Origin: Sapria himalayana
Lineage: Eukaryota > Streptophyta > Magnoliopsida > Malpighiales > Rafflesiaceae
Reading direction: 5' to 3'
DNA: 64,000 nt
Assembly (NCBI GenBank): GCA_029783825.1
Contig: JAREIK010004263.1
Span: 1-64,000 of the forward strand
Below are positions 40,037 through 50,680 of the stretch, in pieces; within the stretch, counting starts at the first letter, position 1, and each line of letters opens with the position of its first letter. Below the pieces are notes generated by a model. It was not told the DNA's origin, ran no database searches, and saw nothing but the letters and a program-made list of their open reading frames with translations. The position numbers and the translations under genes were made by a program.

Positions 40037-41837
40037 ATGGCACATGGACGATGTAGAGGCTGCGTGTTTTAAGGTCGTGTGAGGTATGGTATAGGTAGCA
40101 CAGCCTCAGGTATGCCTGAAACTAGTAGAGGGTCATGTGTGGAAGAGATGCGATAGTACACAGAGAAGGTTATGAATGTACCGCAGCAACAATATCAGCT
40201 GACTAATCCACATAATGGTCCTGAGATTTTGATGAATGATCAAGAGACATGGGACGGAGAGGAGGGAGAGGATGGAGATGTTGGAGTCTTCCTCAGAGCA
40301 CCCTAAAGACGAGACTCTCCCTATTGCTCAGTTTGATCCGACAATTGATAATATGTAAGATATAAAACTTAACAAATGATCAATTTAATAATTTATTTCT
40401 TACGTGCTAATAAATTTTTAGTTACAAAATGATGTTAGAGCCGTCTGGTTCTATTTCTAGGGTTCTAAGGTCAATTTTCAAAAAGTCATTTAAACCTAAT
40501 GGCCATAATTGAAAGTCACTAACACATAGAGACTAATTGGTGATTTAGAGAGAATTTAAGGTAAATATTACTACCAAACAATTTTTACATCTTTTATTTA
40601 TTTTTTTTGTTGACTGATTAAAAATTATTTATTTATAAATATAGAAAGTTTACAGGTGGACACAGCCAAAGGAATTGATCAAAAGTGTGTTCTACAAATA
40701 TGCTGCTAGTCAGTATAAAGACACCGTGTACGAGATCAAAGATAAATGGCTGAAGAAGAAAGAAAAAGATTCAAGTGTCCCGGATTATGTTTTCAAGGAG
40801 TGGCGGAGCATATAGGAAGATCAGAATTATAGGAAGAGGTGTGCTAAACAGAGCGGAAATCTTTGCTCACAGCGGGCTGGGGAGGGTAGTGACATGTCTA
40901 CACACACTTGTGGATTTTGCTCTATGCGTGAGCACAAATGAGAATGGGTATTAGTTCTAATTTATACATTTTATGTTTATTACTTTGTGAATTGTGTTCA
41001 ATTATGCCTAAATTTCATTTCTCATAAGGAATTTTTTTTCAATATATTTAAAGTATGTATTGTGTGTAATTATGAATACGCAAGGAGGGTAAGAAGCTCA
41101 GTGCTCCTCACTTATTCAAATATATGTACATGAAGGCTCATGATGATCAGACTTTCATTGATTAGAGATCTCGTGCAGCAAATGTAAGTTTAAATAAAAA
41201 AAATTAATTTTTTCTTTTTTTTTGTTTGAATATAAATTGAAATACTTTTCATACATTTTTATTAAGCGAGATATTAGAAAATGTTAGCTATTGTGCTCAG
41301 GCATATTCCTAGTCTACTTCATGTTCATGTGATGATGCAACAGGTAGTTCTCATTCATCAGCTCCACCAGTTGATGCGAATTAGATTTGGTATGTGGCTG
41401 TTGATGGCAAGGAGAAGATGACCGTCTATAGCATTGGTTCATTGGCATCATCATTCTACTCGCATAGACAACCAGACTATGAAACTGAATTTTCAAGAGC
41501 AGTTTCAAATTTGTTCTTCAAGATGGAGGAATTTTAGGATGCGATACAAAATTTGATACAGTTTCAATTGGCTGATACCGAGCAATGCATGATCGACTAT
41601 GAGGATTATAGTTATGAATTGTGTATGTGTTTTGATTGGCTTACAAAGAAGTTTCAGAAAAGAGGACTACAATTCAACCCTGATGATCTACCTCATATCA
41701 TTTGGAGTAATGCTCCAGGTACAACATCTACTCCATCAACTACAACAACACCTGCAGCAACCGCATCAGGACTAGCAGCAGCAGATAGCTCTACCCTAGT
41801 ACCCAATATCTCACTGTGTGGACTAGAAATGTCATAG
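40037..41837 (+). pseudogene. Transposase_24 second gene of the nested CACTA element, decayed
   Basis: ATG at 40037 follows an acceptor-like TATAG. The N-terminal part is low-complexity (MAHGRCRGCV, later PQQQYQLTNPHNGPEIL). The family core is spread over exons: SRVLRSIFKKSFKPNGHN (40470), WTQPKELIKSVFYKYAASQY (40652-40720), KDKWLKKKEKDSSVPDYVFK, then SAPHLFKYMYMKAHDDQTFI (41100) and YETEFSRAVSNLFFKMEEF (41480). The C-terminus has a KKFQKRGLQFNPDDLP segment followed by a Thr/Pro/Ala-rich tail ending at 41837. Stops occur at several points. The role inferred from the family is binding the subterminal repeats. Confidence 0.78.
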
Positions 41838-42109
41838 CATAATAATTATGAAACTGGGTTGGATGATTTAGTGCATTACACACATTTTTTTTTCAATGCC
41901 TTAAACTTTGATTTTGGATTTTATTTATTTATTTTATCTTGATGTTTTTAATATATATATGCAATATATATAATTTTTTTCTAAAGTTAATTAGATTTTT
42001 ATTTTGTTGTTTTAACTATAAATGTTTCTGCATGTACTGAATCAAAACTAGAAGCAAAATGATTTTTTTTTGTTTTATGTTCCAATTTCTTTAGTATCTG
42101 TAGAAATTC

Positions 42110-42766
42110 TACAAAAAAAAAATTCGATCAGTAATTACAGATGAATTGCGACAAACTTGCCAAAATTTTTTAATATCAATGCTCGATAAAAGGTCACCAA
42201 ATGGTTGGTAATTATTTTGGAGATCAATTATCGACCAATGATTTTCAAAGATTTTGATCGATTTTTTGTCGTAAATTTTTAGGATTTTACCGACCATTTT
42301 GTGACCATTTACCGACCTAATTCTTTTGGTCAAAAAATGGTCTGAATATCATCAGTTTTTTTTCGGTATGGTCTGTAAATTGTCGGTAATTACCGACCAT
42401 TTGGAGACCATTTACCAACCTAATTCTTTTTGATGGAAAATGATTGAAATATCATTTGATTTTCTTTGTCAGTAAATGGTCTCTAAATTATCGGTAATTA
42501 ACAACCATTTGGCGACCAATTATCGACCTTATTTATTCGGTTGATAAATTATCAGAATATAGTCGGTAAATCTTTGTCGGTAGAGGATCCTTAAATGGTC
42601 GGTAATTTCCCAACTAACTGATTTTTCGTCGGTAAAAAATGTAGCGACGAGGAAAATTGCAACCAAATATCTTGGTCAGTAAATTAACGGTTTTAGGTTT
42701 GCCGACCAAAAAACACCCAATTTCCGACCAAATAATTGGTCGGTAATATGGTGAATTTTAGTAGTG
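42110..42766. repeat. Right subterminal repeat array of the nested CACTA element
   Basis: The same GACCATTTACCGACC / GGTCGGTAAT motifs as the left array occur in both orientations. It includes a perfect 16-bp palindrome, GTCGGTAATTACCGAC, at 42382-42397, and ends in GAATTTTAGTAGTG. Between the second gene's stop and this array (41838-42109) is gene-free AT-rich sequence. Confidence 0.88.
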
Positions 42767-42769
42767 CAT
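42767..42769. other. Target site duplication CAT, right
   Basis: CAT follows the right terminus GTAGTG and matches 32806-32808. Confidence 0.85.
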
Positions 42770-43614
42770 ACACATCCCCAATGAAAAATTTTATGGTGTT
42801 ACAATGATTATCCAACATGAATATTGCTTAACCCATTGACCAAATGGTTGGAATCCATTTCTACATAATCCCAACTTGACATTTCAAATCTCCGTGGAAA
42901 ATGAAGGATGCAACTGGTCAAAATGAAACATAGCCTTCGAGTCATATGGATAATGCATAACACTATCGTCCTTGTCATGATCATCATGCCAACGCATATC
43001 CTTAGCAGTTGTTTTTGAAACATACAATCTCTGTTGCCTAGGAATGATAGGAAAGTAATACATCCTTTTATACAGAACATCACCCAAGTGTTTTGTTGAC
43101 TCCTTTCTCCTACTTTTGTACTGAGGATTCCCACATAACTTGCAACACTTCAAAGTGCTATCTACACCGCAATTTATCATGCACCCATGCTCACAACAAT
43201 CAATTTTTTCCATAGGAATACCCAATCCTTTAACCACCTTATTCATATCATAAAAATTCGTTGGCAATGTGTTTCTCTAAGGTAGTACCTTTTTCATAAA
43301 TTTAAATAAGGAATCATAACATCTCTCTGGTAAATGATATTCTGACTTAAAATTCAACAATTGAGCTACTATAGATAACTATAAGTGCTTCTCACACCTT
43401 GGCCACAATGCTCAATTGATCACTTGTAACATCTCATATAATTTTATTGATATCGGATTTGGACTCTCCCCCATAGTGTAAAAGTCCAAGTCAGGTCCAC
43501 CTGCATCCATAACCATGGTATGGTATGGACCTGGTAATTTAGTAGCATAAGCTGATGTATGTCCTTCACACTGTTCATAATTTCTATGAGTTGTAGTTTC
43601 CCCTTGATAGATAG
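42767..43614 (-). pseudogene. CACTA transposase, 5' half (TNP2 N-terminus)
   Basis: On the minus strand the order is: linker between TAD and TNP2 (43560-43300: YHTMVMDAGGPDLDFYTMGE, KLYEMLQVIN, LWPRCEKH, SEYHLPERCYDSLFKFMKK), then TNP2 proper (TNFYDMNKVVKGLGIPMEKI, CCEHGCMI, TLKCCKLCGNPQYKSRRKE, RMYYFPIIPRQQRLYVSKTT, KLGLCRNGFQPFGQ, YSCWIIIVTP) down to SLGMCM at the element insertion. It continues at 32808. The TAD is missing: upstream of about 43614 the gene runs into an inverted duplication with GATA repeats. It has one frameshift near 42895 and a stop after VTP. Confidence 0.9.
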
Positions 43615-43704
43615 ACTAATAGATAGATATATAGATAGACAAATAGATAGACAAATAGATCGACAAATAGATAGAAAAATAGATAGACAAATAGATAGAT
43701 AGAT

Positions 43705-43751
<47 letters not shown>

Positions 43752-43929
43752 TAAAAGATTGATATAAAGATAGATAGATAGATAAACATATAGACAAATA
43801 GACACATAAACAATTAGATAGATTAATAGATAGGTACATAAACTATAGACTATCTATCAAGGGTAAACTACAACTCATAGAAATTATGAACAGTGTGAAG
43901 GTCATACATCAGCTTATGCTACTAAATTA
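43535..43929. repeat. 80-bp inverted repeat around a GATA/TA loop
   Basis: 43535-43614 and 43850-43929 are reverse complements over 80 bp with two mismatches; landmarks are TTTAGTAGCATAAGCTGATG and CTATGAGTTGTAG. The 235-bp interior is (GATA)n with a (TA)n core at 43707-43750. The left arm is coding sequence of the minus-strand transposase linker, so the right arm is an inverted duplicate of it. The structure could form a long hairpin. Confidence 0.92.
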
Positions 43930-44620
43930 TAGATATGACCATCACTTATATATTTTTTTTCCGATTAGATATTTAAAATAAAGCTTAATTTTGGCAAGAG
44001 CAGCCAAATTGGGCTTTTTTTCACAATGCCCAAATAGTCTGTGTGACAAAGAAATGGCATTAGATCATTGTCAAAATTTTGAAAGTCATTAATAAATGAT
44101 GTGTTTCATCTTGTTTTATTTTTATTTTATTTTCATTTAGTTATACACTATTATTTTTGATAATTTATAATTTTTTGTATGTGTGACAAAAAATGACATG
44201 TTTATTGTGTACGGAAGAAATTTAACCAAATATTTTAGTAATTTACTTAATGATTATTTACATACACATCAATTCATATCTAAACAATTTGAAGGAAGGG
44301 AACTTATTAATTTAGCAAAAATTATAGATATGATCATCACTTATATACTTTTTTCAATTATATATTAAACTGATAAATTAATTTTTTGTATTGGAAAGCC
44401 TATTTTCATTTTCTATGATGGTTATTAACTCACATTATATGTTATTTTTTATTTAATCTTTTATGTGCAAACATAAAACATTAAAATATTATTTAATACA
44501 ATAATAAATAAAAAAGCTAGATTTTGATAGGAACAGCCCAAGTAGGGCTGTTCTTGCCAATTTCTAATTTTTTGTATGTGTGACAAATAAATTGGCAAGT
44601 TTTTTGTATACGAAAGTATA
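43925..44620. repeat. Diverged direct repeat of about 397 bp, two copies
   Basis: TTATAGATATGACCATCACTTATA at 43925 recurs with one change at 44324 (offset 399), and AATTTTTTGTATGTGTGACAAA at 44168 recurs at 44564 (offset 396). The sequence between these anchors is strongly diverged. Three GTGTGACAAA motifs occur in total. No coding region is convincing; the plus-strand open frame at 44183-44368 has no recognisable domain. Confidence 0.6.
44531..44553. other. Perfect 9-bp stem hairpin
   Basis: GAACAGCCC and GGGCTGTTC are separated by AAGTA, in a very AT-rich context and within the second copy of the 397-bp repeat. The equivalent place in the first copy (43998-44020) has a degenerate version. 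There is no poly-T directly after it. Confidence 0.75.
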
Positions 44621-47600
44621 TTAGTACACATGTTTCATTGTAAACAAATAAAAATATACATGTAAATCAAACATAGATTGCACTAAATAAGCAACTTTAC
44701 ATGCACAACACATCTACAACTTTGTATATATATACTGCATGCACATTTTTTAAAAAATAAAATTGTTTACTCTATTACTAATCAAATTATCTATCATATT
44801 ACTTATGTGAATTTTATATAATGATGGAATAATTACTTATTATAAATGTATACACGAAATATATTACCATGCATGGCCAGTGTGTTTTGAGAATGCATGG
44901 TATCTTGATTTACTTTGAAATTCAAATATTAAACAAGATATCAAACTAACAATTCTTAATAATTTAATTCAAATATTCTTTCCAATTGGTACCCACCTTT
45001 TGCCAAAAATAATGATCTAAATGATATTTTCCAAAAATAAATACAATTATTAATAAAGATAATAATGTTTCTTGACTTATCTAAGCTCTCAACTCAACTA
45101 TATTCCAATATTTCATAGTGAAAATAAATAAATTTTTACTCATAAAATTTGACATTGAGAATATAAAATTCTAATATATTTTTTGTGATAGGTCTCACAA
45201 TATATCATACAAACATCTTTAATACTAGGATTCAATATTCTCAATTTGACTAGAAATGAAAGACTAAGTAAAAATATTCTCTGATACCAGAACTGTCACA
45301 TAATTACACACACTTCATTGAGTCCAACTTTGGATGAAGTTATTACAAACACAATCTCTGATACCATATAAAAATCTACTAAAAAATAATTCAAACAGAA
45401 TGTTTGAAAGAAAAAAAATACAAATATGCTCAATTAACAAACTAAAAAAACCTAACTTATATATAAATCAAAAAATTAACAAGGATAACTCATATGTTAG
45501 TTACTTAAACTTCTAAGTAAAAATAATTATAACAAAAAAAATTGTTATAATAATTATTATATATTTACATTAATATATTTAATATCAAAATATTATTTTT
45601 TTGATACATATTTTATTTTAAAATACATTTCTACAAAATTTAGTCTTTACTTCTTTGAGCATGTAACGAACCACAAAATTTGTTATACTAAATTATACTT
45701 ACCCTCAAAATAATATAATTAAAAAGAATAAATATTTGATTGAACTATTAAAAAACTTTTTATAGGAACCAAGTGTTTCATGATAATTTTGAAATATATT
45801 ATTCTAATCATACATTACTAGATAAATAATATCTCTATCCATTTTAGTTTATTTTTGAGTATTTGAAAGTACCTATTTTGCAAAATAATATTTGTAGACA
45901 TGAAGAAATAATATTTAATATCATTGAGTATGCATTCAATAAATATTTGAGTACTAAAATAAAGAATAAAAGTTGCTGTCTAATTACAAAAATAGACAAT
46001 ATTAGTGTTAAAGTTATATTCTTTAAGAAGATGGGGTTTTAAGAATATATTTTAGTTGTTAATGTTGATGAATCATTGAAGACTAATCCATTGAAAATTA
46101 GATATAAAGACTTCTACAGGTTCTCTAAAGAATTGTGTATCTCCATTCTTAGCAACTTTCAAATTTATTGCATCACATTATCAAAAATTTTAAATCTCTA
46201 TGATTCTTTATTTTTTTTCCATTAATATTGTAAATTGTTAAGTCTTGTACTGATTAAAATAAAAAACTATTCATACAAAAGTTTTGTTTACCCATCAATT
46301 CCTCTCTAGGTATTATTCCTATTCAATCAAATTTATTGAGTTCAGACAGTAATGAAATTCAAGAGCAATATATCTTTCATCTTAGAGGAAATATGATGAG
46401 AAAGCATCTTATTCAAAACATTGATAAGTCTCTTGTAGAGACTAAATGATCATGAAGATGATTTTGTTAAATTTAATCTTTCAATTATTTTTTGAATGAT
46501 ATAACAAAGTTATACTAGATATCCTATCAAAGATATTTTATCTTACTCTAAATTTCCTATTCAATCAATTTGGGGTACCACAAATTTTTTTTCAGCATAC
46601 CCTTGCATTATGACTGACAACATATCATGTGAGAAGAAATGCACGACCTTCACTCCATCTAGATAATATTATTCTTAAGAAGTTATCACAAGTGATTTAT
46701 TTGTTAATTTTAATTAAAAAGAAATAATTCTTTTAAAAAAACTTGAAAAGAAAAACTCATAAAACAACCCACCCAATTTCCATGAAGTGCCAAAATAGAT
46801 TTTATTGATCTAAAGTTGTCTCTAAGAACTTAGTTTGATAATTTTTTTGTTCAATATATAACTTATTTTTTGTTGCACAAATATATTTCAAAATATTCTC
46901 TTTTATTCGATCTCTCATGTTAGAATTATTTTTTTATTTATTCATTTTGATATTTATTATAAATAAATGACCATGTGGTAAATAACCACATTAAAATGTG
47001 ATCAATGATAAAAATCATATCACAAAATTTCTCTATACATTTATTTTGTAAGTTATAAACAAACTTTATGGATATCATTATTAATATCATTATAAAATTA
47101 ATTTAAATTAATTATAAATTATTATACATGAAACCTATAAAAGATATCTCTCACTTCATATAAGATCATTCCAATTAGAAGTCTTCTCACTCTTGTTTTT
47201 TTCATTCTTTATTCTTTAGCATATGTTGTATTCTTCTTTTTTCTTTAGATATATATATATATAATAATATAATTTTTTTTTTTGCTTTATAATATATCAT
47301 GTTATTTCATAAAATTATATTATTATTACTATATATGAATTATGTTTTTTTAGATATAATTTCAAATAAAAAACCTTATAACTCTTAGGTACTTCTTGAA
47401 TGTTGAAATTATAATTATAGGTCATCAAAATATAATTTTATTTAGACAAAAAATATTATAAATATTTTGGCAAAACTAAACTCTTAGATAGTACATTAAA
47501 TTCACTATCAAATAATTATATCATACATATTATTTTATCAAAATAATAAGTTATTTCTAATATTATACTAGATAGTTACATATGAACATTATTTTTAAAA

Positions 47601-48374
47601 ATTTAATATTTAATGAAATCTCTAATGCTTCATATTTCTTTTAGAGATCATATTGATACTCATGAGATTGATTATTCAAAGTATAGTTTGATATCAACTG
47701 CAAAAGAAAAAAAAATTATTATAAATTTTTATATTTTTCTTATAAATAATTTCTCTTAAAAAAATAAGAGATAAAAAATTATTCCATGATGTTATGCAAA
47801 GATAAATTGTCATGTCATAAATACTCTAACTTATGAGCTTCTTTGAATTGTATACTTGATTAGAGAGAGTAAATTTTCAATTTTTTTTAAAAAGTTATTC
47901 TTTATTATGACAACGATGCAATCATACACAGAGTTTCCATTGGCAATTTCTATGAAAAAAATAAAACATATAGATATTAATTTTCTATTCATCAAAAAAT
48001 ACAAAATAAAATATGTTAAGTATTAATGTTCATAATTTTATTCAAGATTCGGCTCAAACATTTTTACTGAGCACTATAGTGATCACCATTTTTTTCGGAG
48101 CTGAGTATACATGATATATTATATATTCATATGCTAGCTTGATAAGATTCGATGAGATAATGACATGATATTTCTATCATAACATGTGTCAATTATTAAT
48201 AAGAGTATTTTTATCAATCATATATATTTTTTTAATGAACACGTGTCACCCCAAGTTGGTAATTTATTCATACTTGTCTTTTATGATAGAAAAATGGAGA
48301 AACTAATTCGCATTTTTAAATGATCAAGACAGACAACTAGAAAAATTGAGTTCATGTTTTTGGGCAGAACTTAC
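44621..48374. other. AT-rich stretch without a recognisable gene
   Basis: I saw no coding domain on either strand. At 45279-45288 and 45357-45367 the minus strand reads TGGTATCAGAGAA and TGGTATCAGAGATTG, two initiator-Met primer-binding-like sites about 80 bp apart, as in copia retrotransposons, but no LTR ends or pol sequence accompany them. The rest is low-complexity AT-rich DNA. Confidence 0.45.
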
Positions 48375-49171
48375 ATGTCAAAAAGCTTTTCTAGTACCCA
48401 CTAATGCTCTGTGTTGAAAACCAAAACACTTGAATCGATCCACTGTTCATTAATGTCATCCAACATATTTAGTCGGAGTGTTAACTTGACTCGCATAGGT
48501 GAATGTTGGGGAACATGGTGATGTTTTACCAAAAAAACTGAATGAAAAAATTTCTATAATGAAATTGAAGGCGTGAAACCTAAGACCCATAAATTTGATC
48601 TGTTTAGTTATGTTATTATTGTTCACTTGTTAAACACTCATTTTATCTTCCACCTCCGACATGAGCAAACAAATCAAAGATTTTCATTGTGTTCTACTCA
48701 TTGAATCACCAACAAACACAATCCTTTTATTCCTCAATCTTTATAAAATATCATGCACATCTCGCCTTGGAAAATGACAATCCACAAGTTTCCATCTCCA
48801 CCTCATATATTGCATATCCTTCCTTCCATTTCCCAGACAAAAGGGCATTTTGTATCATTGTAAAGATGATAGCTATTACCTACAATCCAATTTCCATTAA
48901 AGAAGTGACAATTCCCCAAAGAATCATTATATTTTGAAACCAAAATCTCGTACAGTGCATGTGGCAGGCTTTGTAGGACATAGATGTAGCTCCCACAAAT
49001 AACAAGTGAAAATGAGACACACAGTCCTATCACAACAAGTATGGAAACCCCTAGAGGGACCAAACTTGATCGATATTGCACTTTCAGAGTTGCAATGGCC
49101 AAAGATCTAGGGCTAAGAATCACTATTCTCCTCAGATTGAATGATTTACTCTTGCCAAAGGTATTTTCCAT
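48375..49171 (-). pseudogene. Trichome-birefringence-like (TBL/DUF231) O-acetyltransferase fragment
   Basis: Minus strand from ATG 49171. A basic N-terminus is followed by a signal-anchor segment (about residues 36-62, SLVPLGVSILVVIGLCVSFS). The PMR5N domain follows, with CHFFNGNWIVGNSYHLYNDT and KCPFVWEMEGR. After a frameshift near 48810, family blocks continue in other frames: MQYMRWRWKL, CHFPRRDVHDIL-stop-RLRNKR, the GDS block IVFVGDSMSRTQ, then RVKLTLRLNMLDDINEQWID and VLVFNTEH-stop-W, which corresponds to VLVFNTxHWW. The match stops at a donor-like GTAAGT (48374-48369); the DxxH catalytic end is absent. TBL proteins O-acetylate cell-wall polysaccharides in the Golgi. This is a broken 5' part of such a gene, possibly captured by the surrounding transposon. 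Confidence 0.85.
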
Positions 49172-49937
49172 TTCATTACATGATAGTGCTATTATTCTTT
49201 AGGATACATGTACACTGAGAGGAAAATTAATCGAAGATTACTATCAGTAATGATATCTCAAGCACAGAATTGGTTCGATTCAAAAAACACTTATATAACT
49301 TTTGAACAAATGACATACCAACTTGATAGGACGGATTCAAACAAATTGATCCACTTTAAGACAAAAATAAAAGAAAGAATCGCTCGCATTTAACACTTGG
49401 AGAAAGCTTTTATGGTTTTCGTTAAGGGCACCTCGTTAATGGGAAAAACCGAAAGAAACAAAGCACGATCATTGATCAATGAGGAATTTTTAAGAAGTCA
49501 CATGTACTCCCACATATCTATACATGAAGCACATCATGATGATATCGAAGTGAGTTGTGACAGAGGTGATGGGGAAATGAGAGCCAAGAGAATGGAGACC
49601 ATGATCAGTCCTGCTATAGTGAGGGATTCATGATTCACAGTTAAGAAAAGCAACTTCAAAGCTCCAAGCTCCAGCACCACAATTCAACAATATTTCCTTT
49701 TTTTCTAAATAAATATGTAAAAATAGATTGAAATTAAAAATATTTAATAAAAAAACTCTAATACAATTGAAGTTTTTTAAAGAAATAGCATCAAAACTAA
49801 AAATATATTGTTACTCTTAAATGAAATTACCCCTTTAAAAATGTCATGTCAACATTAAAAAAAAATCAAGTGAGTGTATTGATTATATCACATATCATAT
49901 ACAATATTCATCATGTTTTGTTATTAAACATCATAAA
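49172..49937. other. Unassigned mixed-composition stretch next to the TBL fragment
   Basis: The composition is closer to genic DNA than its surroundings. On the plus strand 49208-49393 and 49397-49633 are open and, apart from a stop at 49391, almost in series (polar, e.g. HHDDIEVSCDRGDGEMRAKR). The minus strand reads a hydrophobic LTIAGLIMVSILLALIS. I recognise neither. It could be the TBL gene's upstream region or part of another captured gene. Confidence 0.35.
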
Positions 49938-49977
49938 TTTCAAAAAATAAAAAAATAAAAAAATAAAAATAAAAAAA

Positions 49978-50010
<33 letters not shown>

Positions 50011-50343
50011 AAAAATAAAAAATAAAAAAATAAAAAATAAAAAAATAAAAAATAAAAAAATAAAAATAAAAAAATAAAAATAAAAAATAAAAAATAAAAA
50101 AATAAAAAATAAAAAAATAAAAAATAAAAAAATAAAAAAAAAAATAAAAAAATAAAAAATAAAAAAATAAAAAAATAAAAAAATAAAAAAATAAAAAATA
50201 AAAATAAAAAAAAAATAAAAAATAAAAAATATTAAAAGTAATAAAAAAATAAAAAAATAAAAAAATAAAAAAATAAATAAAAAATAAAAAAATAAAAAAA
50301 TAAAAATTTAAAAAAAAAAATTTAAAAATTAAAAAAATAAAAA
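49938..50343. repeat. A-rich (A4-7 T)n tract, about 400 bp
   Basis: Almost purely AAAAAAT and AAAAAT units with rare TT. The Phe/Tyr-rich minus-strand open frame is a by-product of this repeat. It lies directly beside a CACTA-type end fragment. Confidence 0.95.
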
Positions 50344-50389
50344 CATTATTCAAGCAATATATTGGTATACCTTTAATAAGTTTTTATTG

Positions 50390-50680
50390 ACATAAAAAAA
50401 TTATTTGTCTTTATTAATATAAATTCCGATTCGTATATATATATATATATATGTTAAATTATTTATTTATTATATCCAATTTTTATAATTATATGAGGAT
50501 AAGGTGACTTTCAAGTATCGCTCATCCATAGAATATGGCTAACTTTAATATACAAAATTACATATAATATTAAAATGAAAAATACATTAAATAAAATTTA
50601 AATTAGTATAAATTAGCGATGGATTATTACGCGGCACAAATAGCTAAGAAAAATACCGAGCTAAAAGCATATATTTTGTG
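50390..50680 (-). mobile_element. CACTA-type end fragment (copy E), inverted and truncated
   Basis: The reverse complement of 50460-50560 matches the interior of copy A over about 90 bp (CTATGGATGAGCGATACTTG; TCATATAATTATAAAAATTG). Outward of this are remnants of subterminal motifs (AGCGATGGATTATT, AGCTAAGAAAAATACCGAGC). The terminus itself is missing; from about 50681 the satellite begins. Confidence 0.7.

Larger units (their letters stand above)
32809..42766 (+). mobile_element. Complete nested CACTA element, 9,958 bp
   Basis: Inverted termini CACTACTAAAAATTATG (32809) and the complement of CACTACTAAAATTCACC (ending 42766) are flanked by CAT on both sides. Inside, in order: a left subterminal array of GACCAAA/GGTCGGTAA motifs, an AT-rich spacer, a satellite block, a plus-strand TNP2 gene, a Transposase_24 gene and a right subterminal array. 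It sits inside the minus-strand transposase gene of another CACTA element; removing the element plus one CAT rejoins that gene in frame at a CMKE motif. Both its genes carry stops, so it is now non-autonomous. The same family recurs at 58730. Confidence 0.95.

Noticed and set aside
45279..45367. Copia-type primer binding sites (TGGTATCAGAG on the minus strand), also near 29611
   Set aside because: Only the short motif is present; no LTR pair, TG...CA ends, polypurine tract or pol sequence was found, so no retrotransposon is claimed.
49940..50353. 137-codon Phe/Tyr/Ile-rich minus-strand open frame
   Set aside because: A translation of the (A4-7 T)n tract; low complexity and no start or domain support.
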